Of a stretch of 64,000 bases of DNA, positions 42,364 to 50,950 are shown in pieces. Source of the DNA: Cellulomonas uda. GTDB lineage: Bacteria > Actinomycetota > Actinomycetes > Actinomycetales > Cellulomonadaceae. Each line of letters starts with the position of its first letter. The stretch's first letter is position 1. The notes beneath the pieces were generated by a model that saw only the letters and a program-made list of their open reading frames with translations, had not been told where the DNA came from and did not search any database. A program made the position numbers and the translations under genes. The DNA is taken from contig NZ_BJLP01000010.1 of the NCBI RefSeq assembly GCF_006538705.1, forward strand, positions 1 to 64,000, written 5' to 3'.

Positions 42364-43968
42364 ATGCGCGCACCTGACGAGCCGCCGGGCCACCCGCGTC
42401 GCCGCATGGAGCCCCGCGACCCGGCACCCGGGGACGCGCGGCTGGACGCACGGTCCGTGCGCGTCGGGGAGGCGCACGGGGTCGTGCCGCGCGACCGCGC
42501 GTTCTTCGGGCACCCGCTGGGGCTCATGACGCTGTTCGGCACCGAGCTGTGGGAGCGGTTCAGCTACTACGGCATGCGCGCGATCCTGCTGTACTTCCTC
42601 ACCGACACGATCGCGAACGACGGCCTCGGGCTCGCGGACGACCTCGGCAACGCGGTCGTCGCGGTGTACGGCGCGTCGGTGTACCTGCTGTCCGTCATTG
42701 GCGGGTGGCTCGCGGACCGGGTGATCGGCGCGCGGCGCTCGGTGCTGTACGGCGGCGTGGTCATCGCGGCGGGTCACGTGAGCCTCGCGGTCCCCGACTC
42801 GCGGTTCTCCTACCTCGGCATCGTGCTGGTGGCGCTCGGCACGGGCCTGCTCAAGCCGAACGTCTCGAGCATGGTCGGCGAGCTGTACTCGCGCGACGAC
42901 CCGCGCCGCGACTCGGCGTTCTCGATCTTCTACATGGGCATCAACATCGGCTCGCTCCTCGCGCCGATCCTGGTGGGCGTCGCGCGGGAGATCGGCGGGT
43001 ACCACGCGGGGTTCGCCGTGGCGGCGGTCGGCATGGCGATCGCGCTCGTGTTCTTCGTCGCGGGGCGGGGTCTGCTCGGCGGCGCCGGCGACGAGGCGCC
43101 GAACCCGCTCACGGCGGCGGACCGCGGGCCGCTCGTGCGGCTCGTGGGTGCCGTCCTGGTGGGCTGCCTCGTCGCGGTCGGCGTCGCGGCGGCGGTCTCC
43201 GGCGGGTTCACGACGACGACGTTCATCGACGCGCTGTCGTACATCGCGCTCGCCGCGCCCGTGGCCACGTTCTGGGTGATGTTCCGCTCGCCGAAGGTCA
43301 CGCGCGCGGAGCGCACGCGGCTGCGGGCGTACATCCCGCTGTTCGTCGCGGCGATGCTGTTCTGGATGATCTTCGAGCAGGCCGCGAGCACGCTGTCCGA
43401 GTACGCACGGGACCGCACGGAGCTCACGATCCTCGGCGTCGAGGTCTCGCCGGCGTTCTTCCAGTCGGTCAACCCCGCCGCGATCATCGTCCTCGCGCCC
43501 GTCTTCGCGTGGCTGTGGGTCCGGCTCGAGGACCGGCCGCCGACCGCCGTGAAGTTCGCGATCGGTCTGACGTTCGCGGCGCTGTCGTTCCTGTTCCTCG
43601 CTGGCGCGTCCGCGATCGCGGGCGACGGGCGCACACCCTGGTGGGTGCTGGTGCTGGTGTACGTCATCCAGACCGTCGGCGAGCTGTGCCTGTCACCCGT
43701 GGGTCTCGCGGCGACGACGCTGCTCGCGCCGCGGGCGTTCCGCGGGCAGGCGATGGCCCTGTGGTTCCTCGCGACGAGCGCGGGCAACGCGATCACCGCA
43801 CAGGTGGTGCAGGCGACGAGCGACGTGGGCCCGACCGCCTACTTCGGCTGGATCGGCGCCGTGGCGCTCGTGTTCGCGGGTGGGATGTTCGCGATCGCCC
43901 CCTGGGTCACGCGGCACATCCGCGAGGGCTCGCGTGAGGAGGACGCCGAGGACGCGACGGTCCTCTAG
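42364..43968 (+). CDS. POT/PTR2-family proton-dependent oligopeptide transporter
   Basis: A 534-residue integral membrane protein of the MFS/POT family importing di- and tripeptides with protons. After about 50 hydrophilic residues the first helix carries the family signature ELWERFSYYGMRAIL (ExxERFxYYG), whose Glu and Arg residues are part of proton coupling. FSIFYMGINIGSLLAPI matches the second PTR2 signature. About 14 hydrophobic segments can be traced. The start ATG 42364 is preferred over the in-frame 42331 start, which nearly abuts the previous gene. It converges with the LacI gene (23 bases). Confidence 0.9.
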   Translation: MRAPDEPPGHPRRRMEPRDPAPGDARLDARSVRVGEAHGVVPRDRAFFGHPLGLMTLFGTELWERFSYYGMRAILLYFLTDTIANDGLGLADDLGNAVVAVYGASVYLLSVIGGWLADRVIGARRSVLYGGVVIAAGHVSLAVPDSRFSYLGIVLVALGTGLLKPNVSSMVGELYSRDDPRRDSAFSIFYMGINIGSLLAPILVGVAREIGGYHAGFAVAAVGMAIALVFFVAGRGLLGGAGDEAPNPLTAADRGPLVRLVGAVLVGCLVAVGVAAAVSGGFTTTTFIDALSYIALAAPVATFWVMFRSPKVTRAERTRLRAYIPLFVAAMLFWMIFEQAASTLSEYARDRTELTILGVEVSPAFFQSVNPAAIIVLAPVFAWLWVRLEDRPPTAVKFAIGLTFAALSFLFLAGASAIAGDGRTPWWVLVLVYVIQTVGELCLSPVGLAATTLLAPRAFRGQAMALWFLATSAGNAITAQVVQATSDVGPTAYFGWIGAVALVFAGGMFAIAPWVTRHIREGSREEDAEDATVL

Positions 43969-43991
43969 CGGGCCGGACGGGCCGTGCCGGG

Positions 43992-45002
43992 TCAGGCCAG
44001 CGCGCGGCAGGACGAGCGCTCGACGAGCGCGGTCGGCAGCTGCAGGTGCGTCGGGACGTCCTTGTCGTGCTTGTCGTCGAGCAGGTCGATGAGCAGGTGC
44101 AGGGCGCGTGCGCCGATGTCGCGCAGCGGCTGGCTGATCGTCGTGAGGGGCGGCTCGCACAGCGCCGACTCGGGGACGTTGTCGAACCCGATGACCGACA
44201 GGTCGTCGGGCACGCGCAGCCCGAGCTCGCGCGCGACCTCGATGGTCCGGATGGCCGAGAGGTCGTTCGCGGCGAAGATCGCGGTCGGGCGGTCGGGCCG
44301 GTCGAGCAGCTCACGCGCGGGCTGCGTCGCCGTCTCGGGGCGGAACCCGCCGTTCACGACGAGCGACTCGTCGACCTCCAGGCCCGCGGCCTGCAGCGCG
44401 GCGCGGAACCCCGCCTCGCGCAGCCGTGCGGACTCCAGGTCCGGGCGTCCGCCCATGAGGCCGATGCGCCGGTGCCCGAGCGCGACGAGGTGCTCGACCG
44501 CCATGACCGCGCCGGCGAAGTTGTCGGAGTCGACCGTCGGCAGGCCGGTGGGCCCCGTGTGCGGGTCGATCGCGACGACCGGGATCACGCTGTGCGCGTC
44601 GACGACCGTGGGGGTGACGATGATCGCGCCGTCGATGAGCGTGCCGCCGAGGCGGGACAGGTAGCGCCGCTCCCACCCGACGTCGGTGCGCCGGCCGCCG
44701 CCGGAGTAGGCGAGCAGCTCGTACTCGGTCGACCCGATGGCCTCCGACGCGCCCTTGAGCAGCTCGGTGCTGAACGGCTCGAACTCGGCGACGAGGATCC
44801 CGACGACGTGCGTGCGGTGCGAGCGCAGGCTGGACGCACCGAGGCTCGCCTCGTACCCGAGGTCGGCGATGACCTGCTGGACCCGGTCCAGGGTGGCCTG
44901 CGCGACCCCGTAGCGACCGTTGACGACCTTCGACACGGTCGCCACCGACACGCCCGCTCGGCGGGCGACGTCGGACATCTTGACCCGACCGGAGTGCTCC
45001 AC
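43992..45002 (-). CDS. LacI-family repressor (BxlR-like) of the xylo-oligosaccharide locus
   Basis: A 336-residue regulator. The HTH is complete: KMSDVARRAGVSVATVSKVVNGRYGVAQATLDRVQQVI, with hinge-region LGASSLRSHRT, then a sugar-binding domain (VVGILVAEFEPFSTELLKGASEAI; VVDSDNFAGAVMAVEHLVALGHRRIGLMGG; IFAANDLSAIRTIEVARELG; VIGFDNVPESA). GTG 45002 was chosen because TATAGT lies 6 bases upstream, giving a leaderless start; an in-frame ATG at 45020 would fall inside an operator repeat. Divergent from a binding-protein/permease/GH3 operon exactly as bxlR is in Streptomyces. Operators between the genes indicate autoregulation and repression lifted by an imported sugar. Confidence 0.88.
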   Translation of the reverse strand: MEHSGRVKMSDVARRAGVSVATVSKVVNGRYGVAQATLDRVQQVIADLGYEASLGASSLRSHRTHVVGILVAEFEPFSTELLKGASEAIGSTEYELLAYSGGGRRTDVGWERRYLSRLGGTLIDGAIIVTPTVVDAHSVIPVVAIDPHTGPTGLPTVDSDNFAGAVMAVEHLVALGHRRIGLMGGRPDLESARLREAGFRAALQAAGLEVDESLVVNGGFRPETATQPARELLDRPDRPTAIFAANDLSAIRTIEVARELGLRVPDDLSVIGFDNVPESALCEPPLTTISQPLRDIGARALHLLIDLLDDKHDKDVPTHLQLPTALVERSSCRALA

Positions 45003-45017
45003 GCGGTGACTATATGG

Positions 45018-45059
45018 CATCGGTTTCATAACGGTGTCGATATCGGTTTCGATAACGAT
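45018..45059. promoter_or_regulatory. Double operator between LacI gene and ABC operon
   Basis: ATCGGTTTCATAACG (45019-45033) and ATCGGTTTCGATAACG (45042-45057) are near-identical direct copies 23 bases apart. The second extends to a partial palindrome ATCGGTTTC-GATAACGAT. One copy lies just upstream of the regulator's -10, the other abuts the -35 of the ABC operon, so binding could repress both directions. Confidence 0.65.
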
Positions 45060-45088
45060 TGACACCCGCCTCGAAACTTTGGCACTCT
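45059..45088 (+). promoter_or_regulatory. Promoter of the Bxl-like ABC operon
   Basis: A perfect TTGACA -35 (45059-45064) is followed after 18 bases by CACTCT (45083-45088). The spacer contains CTCGAAACTTT, related to CGAAACTTTC at 36201-36210. The binding-protein ATG at 45132 lies about 40 bases downstream with an AAGGGA ribosome site. Confidence 0.6.
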
Positions 45089-45131
45089 CGTCGTCGTCCA
45101 GGTGGGTCAACGAAGACTGAAGGGACCAGAC

Positions 45132-46457
45132 ATGGCACGCATGCGCCGTGCGGGCGCCGGTATCGCGCTCGCGACGACGATCGCTCTCCTTGCCGCTTGC
45201 AGCAGCGGGGGCGACACCCCGTCCGGTGACGGCACCACCTCCGGTGGTGGCGCCAAGGGCGAGGCCGTCACGCTCGAGTGGTGGCACAACTCGAACACGG
45301 GTGACGGCAAGGTCTACTACGACAAGGTCGCGAAGGACTTCGAGGCCTCGCACGAGGGCGTCACCATCAAGGTGAACGCCATGCAGCACGAGGACATGGT
45401 CGACAAGCTGGCGGCCGCCATGCAGTCGGGCGACATGCCCGACATCTACATGGAGCGTGGTGGCGGCGAGCTCGCCGACCACGTCGAGGCGGGCCTGACC
45501 AAGGACCTGTCCGAGCCGGCTGCGGACACGATCGCCAAGCTCGGCGGCACCGTCGCGGGCTTCCAGGTCGACGGCAAGACGTACGCGCTGCCGTTCTCGA
45601 TCGGCGTCGTGGGCTTCTGGTACAACAAGGCACTCTTCGCCGAGGCGGGCATCGAGGCCCCGCCGACGACGTGGGACGAGATGTACGACGCCATCGACAA
45701 GCTCAAGGCGAAGAACATCGCGCCGATCTCGGTCGGTGCGGGCGACGGCTGGCCGGCGGCGCACTACTGGTACTACTTCGCGCTGCGCCAGTGCAAGCAG
45801 GACGTCCTGACCTCGGCCGTCTCCTCGCTCGACTTCTCCGACCCGTGCTTCGTGCGTGCGGGCGAGTCGCTCAAGGAGCTGCTCGACGCGCAGCCGTTCA
45901 ACGACGGCTTCCTGTCGACGGTCGCGCAGAAGGGCGCGACGTCCGCGTCCGGCCTGCTCGCCACGGGCAAGGTCGCGATCGAGCTCCAGGGTCACTGGGA
46001 GCCCGGCGTGATGCAGGGCATCACCGACGAGATCGGTGAGGCCGGCATCGGCGAGAACCTCGCGTGGTTCGCGTTCCCGGCCGTGACGGGTGGCGAGGGC
46101 GACCCCGCCGCGCAGCTCGGTGGCGGTGACGCCTGGGCCGTGTCGCAGGACGCGCCCGACGTCGCGGTCGACTTCGCGTCGTACCTGCTGTCCGACGAGG
46201 TCCAGAAGGGCTTCGCGGAGCTCGACATGGGTCTTCCGACCAACGCGAGCGCATCGAAGTACGTGTCCGACGCCGCGCTGGCGAGCCTCCTCGAGGTCCG
46301 CGACGCGTCGCCGTTCATCCAGCTGTACTTCGACACGGCCTTCGGTCCGGCGATCGGCGACGCCATGAACGCCAAGATCGTCGACCTGTTCGCCGGTAAG
46401 GCCAGCCCGCAGGACATCGTCGACGCCACGCAGGCGGCGGCTGACCTGGAGAAGTGA
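45132..46457 (+). CDS. Sugar-binding lipoprotein (BxlE-like)
   Basis: A 441-residue solute-binding protein. The N-terminus ARMRRAGAGIALATTIALLAACSSGG is a lipoprotein signal with the lipobox LAAC, then a Gly/Ser/Thr linker. The mature domain begins VTLEWWHNSNTGDG, with PSFSIGVVGFWYNKALFAEAG-type ligand-cleft segments (residues about 155-175) and a GGGDAWAVSQDAPD hinge region. As first gene of the operon it should capture xylobiose or related oligosaccharides, judging from the GH3 gene at the operon end and the nearby xylanase; cello-oligosaccharides are an alternative. Confidence 0.88.
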   Translation: MARMRRAGAGIALATTIALLAACSSGGDTPSGDGTTSGGGAKGEAVTLEWWHNSNTGDGKVYYDKVAKDFEASHEGVTIKVNAMQHEDMVDKLAAAMQSGDMPDIYMERGGGELADHVEAGLTKDLSEPAADTIAKLGGTVAGFQVDGKTYALPFSIGVVGFWYNKALFAEAGIEAPPTTWDEMYDAIDKLKAKNIAPISVGAGDGWPAAHYWYYFALRQCKQDVLTSAVSSLDFSDPCFVRAGESLKELLDAQPFNDGFLSTVAQKGATSASGLLATGKVAIELQGHWEPGVMQGITDEIGEAGIGENLAWFAFPAVTGGEGDPAAQLGGGDAWAVSQDAPDVAVDFASYLLSDEVQKGFAELDMGLPTNASASKYVSDAALASLLEVRDASPFIQLYFDTAFGPAIGDAMNAKIVDLFAGKASPQDIVDATQAAADLEK

Positions 46458-47503
46458 TCGACGTGGCAGACGAAGCGACCGCCCGCCTGGGCGCCCCCGC
46501 CTCGCCTGCGACGTCCACCCCGACGGTTCCGGTCACCGGTCGCGCTTCGGCGCGGCCGGTGGCCGGCCGGCCGGGCGGACGCCGCGGGAATGGTGCATCC
46601 ATCCGCAAGGGCCTCGAGATCACGCTCTTCGTGGCGCCCGCCCTCGCACTCCTCACGCTGTTCGTGGCCGTCCCGATCGCTCGGGCGGTGCAGATCTCCT
46701 TCTTCAAGTGGAAGGGGTTCGGCGACTTCGAGAAGTTCGTCGGTCTCGACAACTACCGGCGAGTCCTGGACAACCCCGAGTTCATCGAGGCGTTCCAGCA
46801 CAACATGATCATCGTGGTGGCCTCGATCGCCATCCAGCTGCCGCTGGGCCTCGCGATCGCGCTGCTGCTCAACCGCAAGATGCGGTTCCAGGGCACCATC
46901 CGGACCCTGATCTTCGTGCCGTACGTGATCTCCGAGGTCATCGCGGGTGTCATCTGGTACCAGATGTTCGTCCCGAACGAGGGCCTCCTCGACACCATCC
47001 TCGACAAGATCGGGTTGAGCGGACCGCAGCAAGGCTTCCTCGGGACCCTCGAGACCGCGCTTCCCGCGCTCGTGGTCGTCCTGACCTGGAAGTACCTCGG
47101 CATGGCGGTCATCCTCTTCCTCGCGGGCCTGCAGGGCGTGCCCGAGGAGCTCTACGAGGCCGCGCAGCTCGACGGCGCCTCCTGGTGGCAGATCCAGCGC
47201 CGCATCACGGTGCCCATGCTCGGCCCGACGCTGCGCACGTGGGCGTTCCTGTCGATGATCGGGTCGCTGCAGCTGTTCGACATGGTCTGGGTCCTCACCA
47301 GGGGCGGCCCCGCCAACGCGACCAGCACGATGGCCACGTTCCTCATCCAGCAGGGCACGCAGCGGTCCAACTACGGCATCGCCGCCGCTGCCTCCGTGAT
47401 CCTCTTCGTGGTCGCGCTCGTCCTGGCGCTGACGTACCAGCGCTTCGTCATGAACCGCGACAACACCGTCACGGTCGTCCGTCGGAAGAAGGTCTCCCGA
47501 TGA
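46454..47503 (+). CDS. Sugar ABC permease, MalF type (BxlF-like)
   Basis: A 349-residue permease overlapping the binding-protein gene by GTGA. About 45 N-terminal residues are disordered (Ala/Pro/Thr/Arg-rich), then six helices starting GLEITLFVAPALALLTLFVAVPIA. The EAA loop is ELYEAAQLDGASWWQIQRRITVP. It partners with the next permease; the ATP-binding subunit must come from elsewhere. Confidence 0.9.
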   Translation: MIDVADEATARLGAPASPATSTPTVPVTGRASARPVAGRPGGRRGNGASIRKGLEITLFVAPALALLTLFVAVPIARAVQISFFKWKGFGDFEKFVGLDNYRRVLDNPEFIEAFQHNMIIVVASIAIQLPLGLAIALLLNRKMRFQGTIRTLIFVPYVISEVIAGVIWYQMFVPNEGLLDTILDKIGLSGPQQGFLGTLETALPALVVVLTWKYLGMAVILFLAGLQGVPEELYEAAQLDGASWWQIQRRITVPMLGPTLRTWAFLSMIGSLQLFDMVWVLTRGGPANATSTMATFLIQQGTQRSNYGIAAAASVILFVVALVLALTYQRFVMNRDNTVTVVRRKKVSR

Positions 47504-48390
47504 GCACCGCACTCGCCGCACCCAAGGGTGCCGCCGCGGCCGCTGCCCAGAAGTCCCGTCGACGGTCGACCAACGCGATGCGCGGCGGAAGCCCGCTGAT
47601 CTACTTCATCGCGCTGATCGTGATCGCCCTGTCGCTCGGCCCCGTGCTGTACGGCGTGATCTCGGGCTTCCGCAAGAACGGCGACCTGATCCTCAACCCG
47701 TCGGGCATGCCGAACCCGTGGATCCTCGACAACTACATCGGGGTCTTCAAGAACCCGCAGTTCTGGACGTACACGGGCAACTCCGTGGCGATCGCGGTGA
47801 TCACCACCTCGCTCGTCGTGGTCTGCGGCGTCATGGCGGCGTACCCGCTCGCGCGCTACCAGTTCCGCGGCCGTGAGGGCCTGTTCACGGTGTTCGTCGC
47901 CGGTCTGCTGTTCCCCGCGACGGTCGGTGTCATCCCGCTGTTCATCCTCATCCGCGACCTCGGCCTGTCGAACACGTGGTGGGGCATCGCCCTGCCGCAG
48001 GCGGCGTACGCGCTGCCGCTCACGGTCGTGATCCTGCGTCCGTTCCTGCAGGCGATCCCGAACGAGCTCGAGGAGGCCGCGCAGCTCGACGGCGCGAGCC
48101 GGCTGGGGTTCTTCTGGCGGGTGCTGCTGCCGCTGTCGGGGCCGGGCCTCATCACGACCGGCGTGCTGGCGTTCGTCGGCTCGTGGAACGCGTACATGCT
48201 GCCGCTGCTGCTGCTGCAGTCCGACAACAAGACCCTGCCGCTGGGCGTCGCCGACTACTCGGCGGAGCACTCGACCGACATCGCGGGCGTGTTCGCGTTC
48301 ACGTCGGTCGCGATGATCCCGGCGCTGATCTTCTTCCTCGCGATGCAGAAGCGGATCGTCAGCGGCCTCCAGGGCGCGGTCAAGGGCTGA
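47500..48390 (+). CDS. Sugar ABC permease, MalG type (BxlG-like)
   Basis: A 296-residue permease overlapping the previous one by ATGA. Six helices begin PLIYFIALIVIALSLGPVLYGVISG; the EAA loop is ELEEAAQLDGASRLGFFWRVLLP. It has the short C-terminus of MalG-like subunits. Coupled translation with the preceding gene supports a heterodimeric channel. Confidence 0.9.
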   Translation: MSTALAAPKGAAAAAAQKSRRRSTNAMRGGSPLIYFIALIVIALSLGPVLYGVISGFRKNGDLILNPSGMPNPWILDNYIGVFKNPQFWTYTGNSVAIAVITTSLVVVCGVMAAYPLARYQFRGREGLFTVFVAGLLFPATVGVIPLFILIRDLGLSNTWWGIALPQAAYALPLTVVILRPFLQAIPNELEEAAQLDGASRLGFFWRVLLPLSGPGLITTGVLAFVGSWNAYMLPLLLLQSDNKTLPLGVADYSAEHSTDIAGVFAFTSVAMIPALIFFLAMQKRIVSGLQGAVKG

Positions 48391-48396
48391 GCCACG

Positions 48397-50730
48397 ATGA
48401 CGGAGAGCACCATGGCTACCCCTGTGCCCACGACCGGCCCGCCCCCGGCGCCCGAGACGTTCGTCTCGGACGCGGAGCGTGTGGCACGGATCCTCGAGCG
48501 GCTCACGCTCGAGCAGAAGCTCGCGCAGATCGTCGGGTTCTGGGAGAAGGGCGACGGCGAGGTCGTCGCACCCCTCCAGGGCGAGTTCACGCGTGACGGC
48601 GGTCTCGACGACGCCGTGCGCCACGGGCTCGGCCACCTGACGCGCGTCTACGGCACGCGCCCGGTCGACCCGACCGAGCGTGCCGCCTGGCTCTGGCGCC
48701 GGCAGCGCGCGCTCGTCGCGAACGTCGGGATCCCGGCGCTCGTCCACGAGGAGTGCCTGACGGGCCTGTCGGCCTGGCAGGCGGCGACGTTCCCGACGCC
48801 CCTCGCGTGGGGCGCCTCGTTCGACCCCGAGCTGGTGGGCCGCATGGCCGACCTGATCGGCGGCTCGATGCGCGCGCTCGGCGTGCACCAGGGCCTCGCC
48901 CCGGTGCTCGACGTGATCCGCGACCCCCGCTGGGGCCGGGTCGAGGAGTGCATCGCGGAGGACCCGTACCTCGTCGGCGAGATCGGCACGTCGTACGTGC
49001 GTGGCCTGCAGGCCGCGGGCGTGCACGCGACGCTCAAGCACTTCGTCGGCTACTCGGCGTCGCAGTCGGGCCGCAACTTCGGGCCCGTGCACGCGGGTCC
49101 GCGGGAGATCGCCGACGTGCTGCTCGTGCCGTTCGAGATGGCGGTCCGGGACGGCGGCGTGCGGTCGGTCATGCACGCGTACACCGAGATCGACGGTGTC
49201 CCGACGGCCGCCGACCCGACGCTGCTCACCGACCTGCTCCGCGGGCGGTGGGGGTTCGACGGGGTCGTCGTCGCGGACTACTTCGGCGTCGCGTTCCTCG
49301 ACATCCTCCACCACGTGGCGGACGGCCTGGGCGAGGCCGCGGGCCTCGCGCTCGCCGCGGGCGTCGACATCGAGCTGCCCACGGGTGACGCGTACCTCGA
49401 GCCGCTGGCCGAGGCGATCCGCGCCGGGAAGGTCGACGAGGCGCTCGTCGACCGGGCCGTGACGCGGGCGCTGCTCCAGAAGGCGGAGCTCGGCCTGCTC
49501 GACGCGACGTTCGAGGGCGAGCCCCCCGCGGGTGTCGAGCTCGACTCGCCCGCGCACCGGCAGGTCGCCGCGCGGCTCGCGCAGGAGTCGGTCGTGCTCG
49601 TCGCGAACGACGGCGTGCTGCCACTGCTGGGCGGATCGCGTCCGACGCCGGCGCGCGTCGCGGTCGTCGGTCCCAACGCCGACCAGCACGAGGCGATGTT
49701 CGGGTGCTACTCGTTCGTCAACCACGTGCTCGAGCACCACCCCGAGGTGGAGACGGGCATCGAGGTCCCGACCGTCCTGGCGTCGCTGCGCTCCGAGCTG
49801 GTCGGCGTCGACGTCGTCGCCGAGCGGGGCTGCGACGTCGACACCGACGACCGGTCGGGCTTCGCCGCCGCGGTCGAGGCCGCGTCCGGCGCGGACGTCG
49901 CGGTGGTCGTCGTCGGCGACCGCGCGGGCCTGTTCGGCCGCGGGACCGTCGGCGAGGGCTGCGACCGGGACGACCTCGAGCTGCCGGGTGTGCAGCGCGA
50001 GCTCGTCGAGGCCGTCCTCGGCACGGGCACGCCCGTCGTGCTCGTGCTGCTCACGGGCCGGCCGTACGCGATCGGCTGGGCAGTCGAGCGGTGCGCCGCC
50101 GTGGTCCAGGCGTTCTTCCCGGGTGAGGAGGGCGGTCCCGCGGTCGCGGGCGTCCTGTCGGGCCGCGTCAATCCGTCCGGTCGGCTCCCCGTGAGCCTGC
50201 CGCGCGCGGCAGGGTCGCAGCCGTACACGTACCTGCACCCGGCGCTGGGCGGCGACGGCGACGTCACCAACCTGCCGTCGCGTCCTGTGCGGCCGTTCGG
50301 CTTCGGCCTGTCGTACACCACGTTCGCGTACGACGAGCTCACGGCCGAGTCGGCCGAGGTCGCGACGGACGGGCGCGTACGCGTCGCGGTCCGCGTGACC
50401 AACACGGGCGACCGGGACGGTGACGAGGTCGTGCAGCTGTACGCGCACGACGTCGTCGCGAGCGTGACGCGTCCGGTCGCGCAGCTCGTCGGGTTCCGCC
50501 GTGTGGCGGTCCCGGCGGGGGAGTCGGTCGTCGTGCGGTTCGACGTCCCGACGACGCGCGTCGCGTTCAGCGGCCGCGACCTGGCCCGCATCGTCGAGCC
50601 GGGCGACCTGGAGCTGTGGGTCGGCACGAGTGCGGAACGTGCCGCCTCCACCAGCGTCCGCCTGGTCGGGCCCGTCCACACGGTCGACGACGACGACCGC
50701 TGGACGGCCACGGAGGTCCTCGCGCCCTGA
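48397..50730 (+). CDS. GH3 beta-xylosidase / beta-glucosidase
   Basis: A 777-residue cytoplasmic GH3 enzyme without signal peptide. The N-terminal barrel carries HEECLTGLSAWQAATFP, DPRWGRVEECIAEDPYLVG, LKHFVGYSASQSGRN and the nucleophile D294 in VVVADYFGVAF. The alpha/beta-sandwich begins ESVVLVANDGVLPLL and has FFPGEEGGPAVAGVLSG; a fibronectin III-like domain follows (GFGLSYTTF onward). DPRWGRVEE and HEE are typical of xylosidase-type members, and the gene order matches Streptomyces bxlA, so xylobiose is the favoured substrate. Starts 6 bases after the permease stop. Confidence 0.88.
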   Translation: MTESTMATPVPTTGPPPAPETFVSDAERVARILERLTLEQKLAQIVGFWEKGDGEVVAPLQGEFTRDGGLDDAVRHGLGHLTRVYGTRPVDPTERAAWLWRRQRALVANVGIPALVHEECLTGLSAWQAATFPTPLAWGASFDPELVGRMADLIGGSMRALGVHQGLAPVLDVIRDPRWGRVEECIAEDPYLVGEIGTSYVRGLQAAGVHATLKHFVGYSASQSGRNFGPVHAGPREIADVLLVPFEMAVRDGGVRSVMHAYTEIDGVPTAADPTLLTDLLRGRWGFDGVVVADYFGVAFLDILHHVADGLGEAAGLALAAGVDIELPTGDAYLEPLAEAIRAGKVDEALVDRAVTRALLQKAELGLLDATFEGEPPAGVELDSPAHRQVAARLAQESVVLVANDGVLPLLGGSRPTPARVAVVGPNADQHEAMFGCYSFVNHVLEHHPEVETGIEVPTVLASLRSELVGVDVVAERGCDVDTDDRSGFAAAVEAASGADVAVVVVGDRAGLFGRGTVGEGCDRDDLELPGVQRELVEAVLGTGTPVVLVLLTGRPYAIGWAVERCAAVVQAFFPGEEGGPAVAGVLSGRVNPSGRLPVSLPRAAGSQPYTYLHPALGGDGDVTNLPSRPVRPFGFGLSYTTFAYDELTAESAEVATDGRVRVAVRVTNTGDRDGDEVVQLYAHDVVASVTRPVAQLVGFRRVAVPAGESVVVRFDVPTTRVAFSGRDLARIVEPGDLELWVGTSAERAASTSVRLVGPVHTVDDDDRWTATEVLAP

Positions 50731-50753
50731 CCTCCCGGGACGCGAGCCTCCAC

Positions 50754-50807
50754 GGCCCCGCGCCCCGCACCGCCACTCCTCCACGGGCGGTGCGGGGGCG
50801 CGGGGCC
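50754..50807 (+). terminator. Terminator after the Bxl-like operon
   Basis: A 21-base arm (50754-50774) pairs with 50786-50807 with a single bulged G, over an 11-base loop. The very stable stem lies 23 bases after the GH3 stop and separates the operon from ilvD, whose own -10 candidate TAGGCT is at 50872-50877. Confidence 0.8.
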
Positions 50808-50950
50808 TCCGCACGTCCGGGGGCGCGGGCCGAGTCGTGGACGCGGGCGCATCCGCGCCGTGGGACGGACGTAGGCTCTCGGGCAGCGCACCTGCCCCCG
50901 CCGCGATCGACCGGTGCTGACCCGAGGTGCGTGACGAAGGAGTGAACACG

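Noticed and set aside
45018-45020. ATG at 45020 as the start of the LacI repressor
   Set aside because: It would lie inside an operator repeat and upstream of a good -10 (TATAGT) that fits a leaderless GTG at 45002, so the shorter start was preferred.
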